Positions 45,068 through 54,002 are shown, counted from the stretch's first letter. The stretch: DNA of 64,000 nt from Pseudomonas gingeri (GCF_013386115.1 NZ_JACAOR010000001.1:462639-526638); one strand, 5' to 3'. Notes: generated by a model not told the origin, from the letters alone. Made by a program: numbers and translations.

Positions 45068-46471
45068 CTACAAGTCGGTGATTTCCTTGTGCCGCGGCAC
45101 CAGTGTCTTCATCACGCTCCAGGCCACCAGGTAGGCCAGTGCGCAGGCGGCAAACATGATCATGTAGCCGGTGCGGATATCGCCAACCAGCTTGTAGTGG
45201 TCGAACACCCAGCCGCCGATCTTGGTCAGCACGACCCCGCCAAAGCCACCCGCCATGCCGCCGATGCCAACCACGGAGCCAACGGCTTTTTTCGGAAACA
45301 TGTCCGAGACAGTGGTGAAGATATTCGCCGACCAGGCCTGATGCGCCGAGGCGCCGATGCCGATCAGCACCACCGGCACCCAGAAACTGATGTGGCCGAA
45401 CGGCTGCGCCAGCAGCACCACCAGCGGAAAGAGCGCGATCACCAGCATGGCTTTCATCCTCCCGTCATAAGGCGCATCGCCCCGTGCCATGAAATAGCTG
45501 GGGAACCAGCCACCGCCAATACTGCCCACCATGGTCATGCTGTACAGCACCGTCAACGGCATCACAATGGCCGCGCCCTTCATGCCGTATTGCTCCGACA
45601 GATAGGTCGGCAGCCAGAACAGGAAAAACCACCACACGCCATCGGTCATGAATTTGCCAAAGGCGAAGGCCCAGGTCTGGCGGTACTTCAGCAACTGGAA
45701 CCACGAGACCTTGCCGACGGGCGCCGATGGTTGTGCGCTGGCAACCACCGGCACCTCCTGATCCATGCGGATGTAGCTCAGCTCCTCTGCGGACAGGCGT
45801 TTTTGCAGCTCCGGTTTCTTGTACAGCGCGATCCAGAAGGCCATCCAGATGAAGCCCAGCATGCCGATCACGATAAAGGCGGCTTCCCAACCCCACAGGC
45901 CGGCGATCAAGGGCACGCAGATCGGCGCCAGGATCGCGCCGATATTGGCGCCGGAGTTGAAGATCCCGGTGGCCAGGGAGCGCTCTTTCTTCGGGAAGTA
46001 TTCGGCGGTGACCTTGATCGCGGTCGGGAAATTGCCCGACTCGCCGATCGCCAGTACAGCGCGCGCCAGCATGAAGCCGGCGATCGAGACCGGGATGGCG
46101 GCCACACCGAACGCGGTACAGATAGCGGCGATCCCCTCGCCCACCGGTACGGAAACGGCATGCATCACCGCCCCGCTCGACCAGATGCAAATCGCCACGA
46201 TGAAACCTGCCTTGGAGCCGATCTTGTCGACCACACGACCGGCGAACAGCATGGAAATCGCGTACACGAACTGGAAGACAGCGGCGATATTGGCGTAGTC
46301 GGTATTGCTCCAGCCGAATTGCCTGGACAGGTCCGGTGCCAGCAGGCTCAGCACCTGGCGGTCGAGGTAATTGATGGTGGTGGCAAAGAACAACAGGGCG
46401 CAGATGGTCCAGCGGTATCTGCCGACGGTCTGGCTGACGCGTTGCGCGTTGATGGGTTCGTTCAGATTCAT
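45068..46471 (-). CDS. ACS-family MFS transporter (hexuronate/galactonate type)
   Basis: 467-aa 12-helix transporter. INYLDRQVLSLLAPDLSRQF, the central ARAVLAIGESGNFPTAIKVT and AEYFPKKERSLATGIFNSGA are characteristic of the anion:cation symporter family (ExuT, GarP, DgoT). Such proteins import sugar acids. Divergent from the NTF2-like gene, with two GTTGTACGA-type boxes between (46515, 46690), suggesting GntR control; the regulator itself is outside this neighbourhood. Confidence 0.85.
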   Translation of the reverse strand: MNLNEPINAQRVSQTVGRYRWTICALLFFATTINYLDRQVLSLLAPDLSRQFGWSNTDYANIAAVFQFVYAISMLFAGRVVDKIGSKAGFIVAICIWSSGAVMHAVSVPVGEGIAAICTAFGVAAIPVSIAGFMLARAVLAIGESGNFPTAIKVTAEYFPKKERSLATGIFNSGANIGAILAPICVPLIAGLWGWEAAFIVIGMLGFIWMAFWIALYKKPELQKRLSAEELSYIRMDQEVPVVASAQPSAPVGKVSWFQLLKYRQTWAFAFGKFMTDGVWWFFLFWLPTYLSEQYGMKGAAIVMPLTVLYSMTMVGSIGGGWFPSYFMARGDAPYDGRMKAMLVIALFPLVVLLAQPFGHISFWVPVVLIGIGASAHQAWSANIFTTVSDMFPKKAVGSVVGIGGMAGGFGGVVLTKIGGWVFDHYKLVGDIRTGYMIMFAACALAYLVAWSVMKTLVPRHKEITDL

Positions 46472-46514
46472 GGCGTCACTTTATTATTTTTGGGTTTGGA
46501 ATCATTACTTATAC

Positions 46515-46527
46515 GTCATCGTACAAC
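46515..46527. promoter_or_regulatory. GntR-type operator, site 1
   Basis: GTCATCGTACAAC, nearly the reverse complement of site 2 (GTTGTACGACAAC); 44 bases upstream of the transporter start. Confidence 0.5.
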
Positions 46528-46689
46528 AAATCAAAAGAGGCTGCATTTGTGATGGCCGACAAAAAATGCGGTCCTCGTCCGGCCCTCGGATCAATCTCCT
46601 GAAGACTCTGAATCGCCTTTACAGGCCGGCAGCTTTTGCATTTCCGAGTGTTGACAAGGGTCGGAGGATGTTTTGATAATCGCCAAATC

Positions 46690-46702
46690 GTTGTACGACA
46701 AC
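46690..46702. promoter_or_regulatory. GntR-type operator, site 2
   Basis: GTTGT-ACG-ACAAC inverted repeat, 61 bases upstream of the NTF2-like gene; pairs with site 1 at 46515. Confidence 0.5.
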
Positions 46703-46762
46703 CTACGACACTTCGGTGTCCAGCCCTTCCTCCTATCCGAACACCCACAACAACAAGGAAAC

Positions 46763-47197
46763 ATGATGAAGAACGTCAAGCTGGTTATTGGTTTTTTGTG
46801 TCTCTTGAGCGGTTACGCGGCGGCCGCGTCGGCGCCAGGCGAAAAAGATGTGGCGGCAGCCGTGGACCAGTTGACCCAGGCCATGTGGCACAAGGACATT
46901 CCCAAGCTGCAAGCGCTGGCGGATGACAAGCTGACCTATGGACACTCCAGCGGAAAGATCCAGGATAAGCAGGAATTTATCGCCGACATCGAGACCGGCA
47001 GAAGCGGTTTCAAGGAACTGAAGATGCTCAACCAGACCATCACCATGAATGGTGACGTGGCCCTGGTGCGCAACCATTTCTCGGCTCAGGCCATCAACAG
47101 CGGCGTGCTGGTGCCCACCGAAATCGAAAACTTCCAGATCTGGAAAAAACAGCACGGTGAGTGGAAGCTGATTGGTCGACAGGCTTTCCGTTTCTGA
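46763..47197 (+). CDS. Exported NTF2-like/DUF4440-type protein
   Basis: 144 aa with a signal peptide (VKLVIGFLCLLSGYAAAASA). The mature part fits the SnoaL/DUF4440 cone fold: VDQLTQAMWHKDIPKLQALA, LTYGHSSGKIQDKQEFIADI, a TYGHSSG pocket, and a final IWKKQHGEWKLIGRQAFRF strand. Family members are catalytic or ligand-binding; the function here is unknown. It shares the GntR-type control region with the sugar-acid transporter. Confidence 0.8.
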   Translation: MMKNVKLVIGFLCLLSGYAAAASAPGEKDVAAAVDQLTQAMWHKDIPKLQALADDKLTYGHSSGKIQDKQEFIADIETGRSGFKELKMLNQTITMNGDVALVRNHFSAQAINSGVLVPTEIENFQIWKKQHGEWKLIGRQAFRF

Positions 47198-47392
47198 GTC
47201 CAGGGCCTGCCAGGCAATTACTTTCTGACGACTCTCTTGGGCGGAGTCAGCAAAACCCACCCGGCTTGCGGGACGCCTTCGATTGGGTGGAACTGCCTAA
47301 TACCCTGGCGGAGGAGATTTCAAAAATTACATGGGCCTTGGGGCCCAATATCCAGCCATCGGCTCACCGCCCCCCAACAGGCGCGTGAAACT

Positions 47393-47417
47393 GCGGCGGT
47401 GTGACGAACACCGCCGC
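47393..47417. terminator. GC-rich hairpin after the 47429 gene
   Basis: GCGGCGGTGT-GACGA-ACACCGCCGC, a perfect 10-bp stem just downstream of the reverse-strand membrane-protein gene; the T-run is poor. The rest of 47198-47428 shows nothing recognisable. Confidence 0.5.
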
Positions 47418-47428
47418 CCTCGCCCACC

Positions 47429-47932
47429 TCAGGCCGCCTGCATCTTCCCGCGCTGGGAACGAATCCACCAGAACTGCAGCGCGGCACCCACGACAAAAAT
47501 GCCCAGCCACGCCGCCAATGCGCCCTGCACCAGGGGGGATTGAGGGCCATCCGCCAGCGGGTGAGCGGCAGGCAAGCGGGTCAGCGTCTCATTGATCCCC
47601 GGGACCAGCAGCAGAAAGAAACTGAACGTGAACCCAAACTGCGACAGATAGGGCCGCGCACGTCCCAGCAGGCGTATCCGTGGAATCACCAGGGCACCGG
47701 ATATCGCCAGCAGCGCCAGGATGCCCAGGGCATGGCCGGCATTGAAACCGCCGGTGCTGGATAGGCCGAACGATGTCACTACCGACACGGCCAGGCCGAT
47801 GAGGTACACCTTGGCGGAGCGGGTGGAGGGGTCGATTTTCTGGTAGCGGACATAGCTGTAGAGCCCTGCGACCAATGGCACCAGGCTGATGGCGGTATGG
47901 CAGGCGCCCAGGACAGAAATGGGATGAGGCAT
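47429..47932 (-). CDS. Small membrane protein, TetR-controlled
   Basis: 167 aa with four hydrophobic helices (AISLVPLVAGLYSYV; VYLIGLAVSVVTSFGL; ALGILALLAISGALVIP; FGFTFSFFLLLVPG) and a fifth near the C-terminus (LAAWLGIFVVGAALQFWW). Function unknown. A perfect 18-bp palindrome (47996-48013) lies 64 bases upstream, identical in style to boxes around the neighbouring TetR gene, so it is very probably TetR-regulated. A 3'-end fragment of a paralogue lies at 43437. Confidence 0.7.
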   Translation of the reverse strand: MPHPISVLGACHTAISLVPLVAGLYSYVRYQKIDPSTRSAKVYLIGLAVSVVTSFGLSSTGGFNAGHALGILALLAISGALVIPRIRLLGRARPYLSQFGFTFSFFLLLVPGINETLTRLPAAHPLADGPQSPLVQGALAAWLGIFVVGAALQFWWIRSQRGKMQAA

Positions 47933-47995
47933 GGGACATTGACTCCTTCTGAATACTCGGACCGCGCTGATGGCGAAATCCGTTGCTTAAGTTGA

Positions 47996-48013
47996 CTACC
48001 AACTAGTTGGTAG
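47996..48013. promoter_or_regulatory. TetR operator, site 1
   Basis: CTACCAACTAGTTGGTAG, a perfect 18-bp palindrome upstream of the membrane-protein gene; its right half equals that of site 2 at 48110. Confidence 0.75.
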
Positions 48014-48109
48014 GTTTTTCGGTGAAAAATTTTTGCCGCGTACGGCTCTCATCATGGAACAGTCGGTTCGGAGACGCCGGCCTGTTGGTCGCTGTGCCTC
48101 TCCATCTAA

Positions 48110-48135
48110 AACAACCTACTAGTTGGTAGGTTGTT
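48110..48135. promoter_or_regulatory. TetR operator, site 2
   Basis: AACAACCTAC-6-GTAGGTTGTT, a perfect 10-6-10 inverted repeat. It lies between the 3' end of the TetR gene and the membrane-protein promoter. Confidence 0.7.
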
Positions 48136-48182
48136 TTGCAAGCCGTCAGTGGACGAACGGGCGGTGCCCGGCGCCCTCCTCT

Positions 48183-48767
48183 TTACTGCGTGATGACTAG
48201 CCTTTCGATAAGGGGCCGGGTGATTGCCCCGAACATCTTGGGATCGCCATAGGCACGAGCGGACAGCATGGCGCCATGCACCGTGGCCATGAAGGTCTCG
48301 GCTTCGGCGCGGGCGTCGCAGGACAGCGCCAGGGTGCCCTGCTTGGCTCCGCGCTCCATGACGGACGTCAGCCAGGCAGAAAGCGAGCGAAAATGAGCCC
48401 TCACCGCCAGTGCCACTTCCTGGGGCAGGACCGGCATCTGGCTTGCCAGCAAGGCGCACACGCAAAAGCCCTTCGCCGCATCGTCGATGCAGCCCAGCCA
48501 ATAATCGTTATAGGCACGCAACTGGTCCACGGGATTGGGGAAATGCCGTTCCAGCGCGGCGATGCCGGCTTCGGCCTCTTCGCGATACTGCGCCACCAGC
48601 GCGAGGACCAGGTCCACTTTCGTGGCGAAATGATGGTGGATGCTGGCCTTGCGGATTCCCACGGATTCGGAGATGTCCGCGTAGCTGAAACCACTGTAGC
48701 CGCCGGTAATGATCAGCGTCCGGGCGCAGTGGAGGATTTCATGATAGGTGCTGGATCGATTGTTCAT
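48183..48767 (-). CDS. TetR-family regulator
   Basis: 194 aa. The HTH is YSGFSYADISESVGIRKASI followed by HHHFATKVDLVLALV; the ligand domain carries cysteines CVCALL, typical of the subgroup found beside quinone or aldehyde reductases. Three CCTAC/GTAGG operators (47996, 48110 and 48776) lie around it, the last 9 bases upstream of its start, indicating autoregulation and control of the membrane protein. Confidence 0.88.
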   Translation of the reverse strand: MNNRSSTYHEILHCARTLIITGGYSGFSYADISESVGIRKASIHHHFATKVDLVLALVAQYREEAEAGIAALERHFPNPVDQLRAYNDYWLGCIDDAAKGFCVCALLASQMPVLPQEVALAVRAHFRSLSAWLTSVMERGAKQGTLALSCDARAEAETFMATVHGAMLSARAYGDPKMFGAITRPLIERLVITQ

Positions 48768-48775
48768 TCAGCAAA

Positions 48776-48791
48776 CCTACCTTCTAGTAGG
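48776..48791. promoter_or_regulatory. TetR operator, site 3 (autoregulatory)
   Basis: CCTAC-CTTCTA-GTAGG, same half-sites and 6-base spacing as site 2, immediately upstream of the TetR start. Confidence 0.7.
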
Positions 48792-48857
48792 CTGGTAGTC
48801 AACCCTGTGCAGTTGGGCCTGACTCAGGACTGTTCGCATCGAGGGATTGACATCAAA

Positions 48858-48873
48858 CATGATGACCATCATG
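48858..48873. promoter_or_regulatory. 16-bp palindromic operator, copy 1
   Basis: CATGATGACCATCATG, first of four copies fitting CATKATGRYCRTCATG; upstream of the NmrA-like gene. Confidence 0.75.
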
Positions 48874-48886
48874 CTTTGTCTCGAAG

Positions 48887-48902
48887 CATTATGATCGTCA
48901 TG
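48887..48902. promoter_or_regulatory. 16-bp palindromic operator, copy 2
   Basis: CATTATGATCGTCATG, weaker match to the same consensus. Confidence 0.65.
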
Positions 48903-48918
48903 CTTCATCGCTACATAA

Positions 48919-48934
48919 CATGATGGCCATCATG
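48919..48934. promoter_or_regulatory. 16-bp palindromic operator, copy 3
   Basis: CATGATGGCCATCATG, a perfect palindrome 55 bases before the NmrA-like start. Confidence 0.78.
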
Positions 48935-48989
48935 GATGCGTTGACAGATTTCCGCCCCCCCTTTTTGTCTGATGCTTCAGGAGAAATTC

Positions 48990-49853
48990 ATGAACACCTA
49001 TCTGGTAACAGGTGCCACTGGCGCCACCGGTGCTCCCACGGTCAAATATCTGCTTGAAAACGGCCATCGCGTGAATGCCTTTGTTCATCGTGAAGATGAG
49101 CGCTCGCAGAAACTGAGGGATCTGGGTGCAACCATCTTTGTTGGCGATGCGCTGAAACTGAAGGACCTGCGCCCGGCCATGAAAGGTGTCGACGGTGCCT
49201 ACTTCGTCTACCCCCTGGGCAATGGCCTGGTGGAAGCGGCTGCCATCTTCGCCCAAGCCGCGAAGGAAGAAGGCGTGAAGATCATCGCCAACATGTCCCA
49301 CAAGCAATCGCGCCCTGATGCCCGCAGCCAGACGACCCTCAATCACTGGCTGTCGGAGCAGGTCTTCAGTTGGTCCGGCGTGCCGACCACCCACCTGCGT
49401 GTCACGTTTTTTGCCCAGTGGATGCTCTACATTGCGCCACTGATCCGCGCCGGCGTGTACCTGACCCCGTTCGACGCGGACAGCCGCTTTGCGCCTATCG
49501 CCACCCGCGATATCGCCAAAATCATTGCCGGCGTCCTGACCAATCCCGAGCCTCATGCGAACAAGGCCTACGTGCTGAACGGGCCCATCGAGTACAGCCA
49601 TAAGGAGCTGGCCGGCGTCCTGGCGGACACCCTGGGTAAAGAGGTGCGTTTCCAGCAGGTTTCACCGCAAGAGTTTGTCAAAACCCTGGGCCTGGACGCC
49701 GATCCGGCCTACGTGACCCACTTCACCGCAGTGAAAGTCGACCAGCAGGAGAAACGTCTGGAAGGCCTGAATGACATCGGCACGCAGATCATCGGTGGTC
49801 CCCTGCAGACCCCTGCTGAATTCATCGCGGAACATCGTGATGTGTTGAGCTGA
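48990..49853 (+). CDS. NmrA-like NAD(P)-binding protein
   Basis: 287 aa atypical SDR/NmrA family protein: N-terminal TGATGATGAPTVKYLLENGH nucleotide-binding motif, VNAFVHREDERSQKLRDLGA and GDALKLKDLRPAMKGVDGAY are classic. Homologues act as redox sensors or NAD(P)H:quinone oxidoreductases (QOR2-like). The start at 48990 has a caggaga site. Three copies of a 16-bp palindrome precede it, and a fourth precedes the downstream TetR gene, so the two form one TetR regulon. Confidence 0.88.
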   Translation: MNTYLVTGATGATGAPTVKYLLENGHRVNAFVHREDERSQKLRDLGATIFVGDALKLKDLRPAMKGVDGAYFVYPLGNGLVEAAAIFAQAAKEEGVKIIANMSHKQSRPDARSQTTLNHWLSEQVFSWSGVPTTHLRVTFFAQWMLYIAPLIRAGVYLTPFDADSRFAPIATRDIAKIIAGVLTNPEPHANKAYVLNGPIEYSHKELAGVLADTLGKEVRFQQVSPQEFVKTLGLDADPAYVTHFTAVKVDQQEKRLEGLNDIGTQIIGGPLQTPAEFIAEHRDVLS

Positions 49854-49922
49854 CACCGACACCGGAAATCGGGCTGGGACGGCCATCCGGCTGTTCCAGC
49901 CCGACACGCTCATGGACTCTGG

Positions 49923-49938
49923 CATGATGGTCGTCATG
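49923..49938. promoter_or_regulatory. 16-bp palindromic operator, copy 4
   Basis: CATGATGGTCGTCATG between the NmrA-like gene and the TetR gene; autoregulation is likely. Confidence 0.72.
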
Positions 49939-50004
49939 CTTCCGCTGACTCATCCCGATGGGTACACTCTTCCCTTCAGTCTTTATTGGATCTACGGGAC
50001 CACC

Positions 50005-50559
50005 ATGCGCTACCCCGCTGAAGAAACAGCAGAAAAGCACCGGAGGATTTTGCAGCAGGCATCGATCCTGTTTCGCGAACGGGGGTTTTCTGGTGTCAGC
50101 CTCAGTGAAATCATGAAGGCCACGGGGCTGACCCATGGCGCGTTCTATAACCACTTCGAGTCAAAGGACGACCTGATCGCGAAGAGTTTGTGTGACGCCT
50201 CAGCCAGAACCCTTGCCCCGCTGCAAGCAGCGCAAGAGTCGACTGAGCTGATGCAGCATTACATCCAGGAGTATCTGAGCGAGGCGCATCGCGACGACAT
50301 GGGCAATGGTTGCCTGATGGCCGCTCTGGGATCGGAAATTGCCAAAGAGCCGTTGGTTCGTCCTACCTTCACTCGCCATATCAAGCGTGTTCTCGAGAGT
50401 ATGACGCTGCCCTTCGCCAAGGCGAAAAAGCGCCATGCCCGTCGCCAGGCCATTCACCAGGTTTCCAGCATGGTGGGGGCCATCATCCTGGCCCGCGCGG
50501 TAGACGATCCGGAGCTGGCCGAAGAAATCCTGCGTGAGGTCCGCACGGTGCTCAGTTGA
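50005..50559 (+). CDS. TetR-family regulator of the NmrA-like gene
   Basis: 184 aa. The HTH GVSLSEIMKATGLTHGAFYN followed by HFESKDDLIAKSL is the TetR_N type seen in regulators of reactive-compound reductases (related to the NemR/AcuR style). The ligand domain has a NGCLMAALGSE stretch with a cysteine. The start at 50005 has a ggga site; the frame is open to 49912. The operator copies at 48858-48934 and 49923 fit control of both genes. Confidence 0.88.
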   Translation: MRYPAEETAEKHRRILQQASILFRERGFSGVSLSEIMKATGLTHGAFYNHFESKDDLIAKSLCDASARTLAPLQAAQESTELMQHYIQEYLSEAHRDDMGNGCLMAALGSEIAKEPLVRPTFTRHIKRVLESMTLPFAKAKKRHARRQAIHQVSSMVGAIILARAVDDPELAEEILREVRTVLS

Positions 50560-50656
50560 TTGGGCGCTGTTTTCAACGGATTGGAGCATAAGCTCTAAAG
50601 CTCGTCGGAAAACAGTCGATAGCCTGGATTCAACCCTCACTCATGGAAGCAGTGAC

Positions 50657-50866
50657 ATGCAAATCACCAACAGCCCCCTGCCCATCCTGAACACTGACGG
50701 CAATCGGTCGCCGATTACGCTCCCCCCTTCCAGCACCCCGCCGCCACCTTTGACCGATGCCCAGAAAGAAGCACTGCAAAAGCTGCGGGACCAATTGAAG
50801 AATCCGGTGACTCCACCGGTAGTGGAAACCCCGAAAAAAACCTCGCTGATCGACGAAGTCGTCTAA
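50657..50866 (+). CDS. Small proline-rich hypothetical protein
   Basis: 69-aa protein with a proline-rich centre (PSSTPPPPL) and a charged C-terminus. A GGAAG site precedes the ATG. No family recognised; could be secreted or intrinsically disordered. Confidence 0.5.
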   Translation: MQITNSPLPILNTDGNRSPITLPPSSTPPPPLTDAQKEALQKLRDQLKNPVTPPVVETPKKTSLIDEVV

Positions 50867-50919
50867 AGCATTGCACCCGGCGGACACGGCTGCGCTATCG
50901 CCGGTCCGCTTCCTGTTCG

Positions 50920-51774
50920 TCAGCCGGGCATCCCTGCCGCCAGTTTGGCGCCCTTCAGGAATCGATCGATCAGCGGATTGACCTCGGTCGGATTCTCCAG
51001 CGCCGCCAGGTGCGCGGTTCGTTCAATCACGACAAATTCAGCGCCCGGAATGGCTTGTGCCATGGCTCGGGTTTCGCTGACGGCGAATGTACGATCTTCT
51101 CTCCCCGCCACCACCAGAACCGGCGATGTGACGGCTGCCATGAGTGTGCGCTGATCCGGTCGATCGGGAACCACGCTGGCGACTGCCCAGGCGATCGAGT
51201 CGACATCGCATTGACTCAATGCCTGGTGGATCTGGCTGATGACCTGCGGCCGTTGCTTCTCACTGGTAGGGCCGACAAACGCCCGCGTTGCAACGCCGAC
51301 CATGACGCCGCGAAATCCGCCCAGCAGCCGGATCACCCGAGCCAGCAACGGAAACTCCAGGCGATGCCGCCAGCCCGCCGCTGATGCGGTGCAGTTCATC
51401 AATATAACGGCACCGACTCTGCCGGGGTGCATTGCCGCAAGCGTGCCTCCGATCATGCCACCCCACGAGTTGCCGACGAAATGGGCTTTCGCGATGCCCA
51501 GGCCGTCGAGCACCTGGACAACGCTCTGCGCGCATTCCGCGAAGGTGAAGGCCCGCGTCAGCTTTTCACTGTCACCGTGGCCCGGCGGGTCGATCAGGAT
51601 GACCCGATGGCTCTGGCTGAAGTGGTGCACCTGGGCCATCCACATACGGCCGCTCATCAGCAGGCTGGACCAGAACACGATCGCCTCGCCCTGCCCGGCA
51701 CTGCGTACCCGCAAGCGACCGAGGCAGGTGGGGATGTCTTGAGCCTGAAGATCTTCATACGCAATCAGTGGCAT
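50920..51774 (-). CDS. Alpha/beta hydrolase
   Basis: 284 aa. Nucleophile elbow GNSWGGMIGG with Ser, oxyanion region near VILIDPPGHGDSEKL, acid in VVAGREDRTF and a catalytic His in RTAHLAALENP. These match the alpha/beta hydrolase fold of esterases/C-C hydrolases (MhpC, 3-oxoadipate enol-lactonase-like). Substrate unknown; no operon partner. Confidence 0.88.
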   Translation of the reverse strand: MPLIAYEDLQAQDIPTCLGRLRVRSAGQGEAIVFWSSLLMSGRMWMAQVHHFSQSHRVILIDPPGHGDSEKLTRAFTFAECAQSVVQVLDGLGIAKAHFVGNSWGGMIGGTLAAMHPGRVGAVILMNCTASAAGWRHRLEFPLLARVIRLLGGFRGVMVGVATRAFVGPTSEKQRPQVISQIHQALSQCDVDSIAWAVASVVPDRPDQRTLMAAVTSPVLVVAGREDRTFAVSETRAMAQAIPGAEFVVIERTAHLAALENPTEVNPLIDRFLKGAKLAAGMPG

Positions 51775-51973
51775 AGCGTGCTCATCAATGGACGGTCATT
51801 GGAGGCTCAGCCTATACCCGTCAGGCCGAGGGCGGCGTTATCGGGCGCTATCACCAGGAGTGATGCTTTCCAGGGGGCCGCTGGCACGTTCGCGGGAGCC
51901 TGTCTAACCTCTCTCCAGGGAAGCCGGCGCGCAGGCGTGGCTCAGCGTAATACAACCGGGAAGAGGCTTGACC

Positions 51974-52207
51974 GTGAGCAAACAAGACACCGCTTTCTGC
52001 AGTCTCCTGAATGAAATCGCCCAGGGCAAAAACGAGATCAGGGAACCCGCCGAAGTCGATACGCTGGAACAGTTGATCAGCTTCGACTACGCGCAAGCCG
52101 TAGCCCATGTGGGAACTCAGCAGTTGGCCTACAGCGATGTGCGAATGACGGCGATGGGCAGTGCCTTTCTGAGCGTATGCAATGCCGCGCAGCATCCTGT
52201 CAGATGA
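51974..52207 (+). CDS. Small hypothetical protein (77 aa)
   Basis: Starts at GTG with a GGAAGAGG site seven bases upstream; a TTG two codons earlier is too close to the site. Helical, soluble, no family recognised. Confidence 0.55.
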   Translation: MSKQDTAFCSLLNEIAQGKNEIREPAEVDTLEQLISFDYAQAVAHVGTQQLAYSDVRMTAMGSAFLSVCNAAQHPVR

Positions 52208-52243
52208 CGGGCTGATGGCGTCGAACCCACCGTTTCGCCTTCC

Positions 52244-52975
52244 TCAATCCAAACGGCTTCCCCGCAGATACCCAAGCGCCTGCTCCGTGCTCCACAGGGC
52301 ATTGGCGATATAGCGGTAGTTGATCAATGCCGCCAGGTAGCCATCGCCTTCCGGTGTGGTCGGTCCGGCGGTGGCGTCACGGACCACGGCCACTTCGAAA
52401 CCGAGTTCGAGCAGTTCCCGCAGGTGCGATTCAACGCACAGGTTCGCCGCCATGCCGGCCAGGATGACCTGCGAGACGCCATGCTTGCGCAGTTGCAGTG
52501 CCAGGTCGTTGGTTTCCGGGCCGTAGACTTTATGCGGTGAGGCGATAAGGGTCTTGCCGTCGAGAATGTAGGGCTTGTACTCGGGCATGAAGTCGGCACC
52601 GGAGTTCTCGAAGCCGTCGAGTGTCAGCGGTCCCTTGCGGTCGAACATGCCGATGCTGTGCATGACCTTTTCCAGCGGCCCGCCGAAATGCCAGTCGTGG
52701 TCGCACGGATAGTAATAGTGCGGGGATACGGCAACGGTGATGCCGGCAGCCTTGGCCGCGCCGAACAACTGGCCGATATGCTTGACGGTGTCGTGCTCGA
52801 CAATGCTCTTGCCGAACACCGGCCAGCTGACGCCTTCGGGGCTGAGGAAATCGATCTGTGGATCGATGACCACCAGGGCCGCGCGGCGAAGGTCGAGCCG
52901 CATGCCGGGATCGGGCAAGGCCGGGTCGGTCGGGTCGGCATACGGTGAGGTGCTCTGGGGTGAAGGGTTGTTCAT
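52244..52975 (-). CDS. Isochorismatase-family cysteine hydrolase
   Basis: 243 aa. The Asp-Lys-Cys triad is visible: Asp in ALVVIDPQIDFLSPEG, Lys in SPHKVYGPETND and Cys in AGMAANLCVESHLRELL. This family includes nicotinamidases, N-carbamoylsarcosine amidases and related amidohydrolases. Divergent from the AraC regulator, which likely controls it. Substrate unknown; no direct link to the pch isochorismate genes far upstream. Confidence 0.88.
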   Translation of the reverse strand: MNNPSPQSTSPYADPTDPALPDPGMRLDLRRAALVVIDPQIDFLSPEGVSWPVFGKSIVEHDTVKHIGQLFGAAKAAGITVAVSPHYYYPCDHDWHFGGPLEKVMHSIGMFDRKGPLTLDGFENSGADFMPEYKPYILDGKTLIASPHKVYGPETNDLALQLRKHGVSQVILAGMAANLCVESHLRELLELGFEVAVVRDATAGPTTPEGDGYLAALINYRYIANALWSTEQALGYLRGSRLD

Positions 52976-53128
52976 GGCGCTGGACTCCGTTCGACTATAG
53001 GGATTTACTCGTCGCGCCGTGGCACCCGTTAGGGTGATTGTCTGCCAACGGCGAGAACTTCATCCTATGGCCGCGCATGCCCGGGCTTTTGCCAGGACGT
53101 GCAGAGTCTTTACCCGGTCGTCTCCATC

Positions 53129-53995
53129 ATGGATATCCTCTCCGAGTTCTTCGAGCGCACGCATCTCCAGGGCCGGCTGTTCTTTTCCGGACAGGTGGAC
53201 GGCACCCTGGTGCTCGACAAGCCGCCGGGCATGGCGTTTATCCATGTCATCAGCAAGGGCCATATCGACCTGGTGCAGCCCGGGCTGCCGAAGCTATCGA
53301 TTACCGAGCCCAGCGTGCTGTTCTGTCCGAGCAGTTGCCGTTACCAGTTGCGCTCAAGCTCGGCGCAAGGGGCGGAGTTGATCTGCGCCTCGTTCCGGTT
53401 CGGGCGCAATTCGTTGCAGCCCTTCCCGCTCGGGCTCAAGGAAACGCTGGTATTTCCCATCAGCAGCCTGGAAAACCTGGCTCCGGTGATCGCTACGCTG
53501 CTCGGCGAATTCGAGGAGCAGGCCCCTGGCAGGACCAAGGCCCTCAATCTGTTGCTCGAATTCATTTTCGTGTTGTTGGTGCGGCGAGCGGTCAAGGAGC
53601 AGAAGATTTCCAGCGGCTTGCTCTATGCCTTGCAGGATGGGCGTCTTGGCGCGGTGTTCAATCGGATTCACCAGGAACCCGAAGCGCCCTGGACCGTCGG
53701 GCAACTGGCGGCGCTGGCGAATATGTCGCGGTCGAAATTCTCGGCGTGCTTCACCCGGATCATGGGCGTCTCGCCAATGGGTTATGTCACTGCCTGGCGG
53801 ATGAAGGTCGCCCAGGAGCTGTTGCGCGAAGGGGTACAGATCAAGGTGATCGCCGCGTCGGTCGGCTACAGCTCGCAAGCCTCGTTCTCCAGGACCTTTG
53901 TCAGCGTGGTCGGCGCGCCACCCGCCGAATGGCTCAAGCGCGACAACAGCGGGGAGGACCCGCTGTTGTCGGTACAGGTGCAACCGCATGGGTAG
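53129..53995 (+). CDS. AraC-family regulator
   Basis: 288 aa: an N-terminal cupin-like AraC_binding domain (HVISKGHIDLV, LFCPSSCRYQL) and C-terminal double HTH (WTVGQLAALANMSRSKFSAC, then IKVIAASVGYSSQASFSRTF). The start at 53129 gives a complete cupin domain; the open frame extends to 53099. Divergent from the isochorismatase-family gene and convergent with a DJ-1/PfpI gene. Confidence 0.87.
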   Translation: MDILSEFFERTHLQGRLFFSGQVDGTLVLDKPPGMAFIHVISKGHIDLVQPGLPKLSITEPSVLFCPSSCRYQLRSSSAQGAELICASFRFGRNSLQPFPLGLKETLVFPISSLENLAPVIATLLGEFEEQAPGRTKALNLLLEFIFVLLVRRAVKEQKISSGLLYALQDGRLGAVFNRIHQEPEAPWTVGQLAALANMSRSKFSACFTRIMGVSPMGYVTAWRMKVAQELLREGVQIKVIAASVGYSSQASFSRTFVSVVGAPPAEWLKRDNSGEDPLLSVQVQPHG

Positions 53996-54002
53996 CCGAT
54001 GA

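Noticed and set aside
52244..52975. Link between the isochorismatase-like enzyme and the pch operon
   Set aside because: 43 kb apart and the family name covers many amidohydrolases; no support for a shared pathway.
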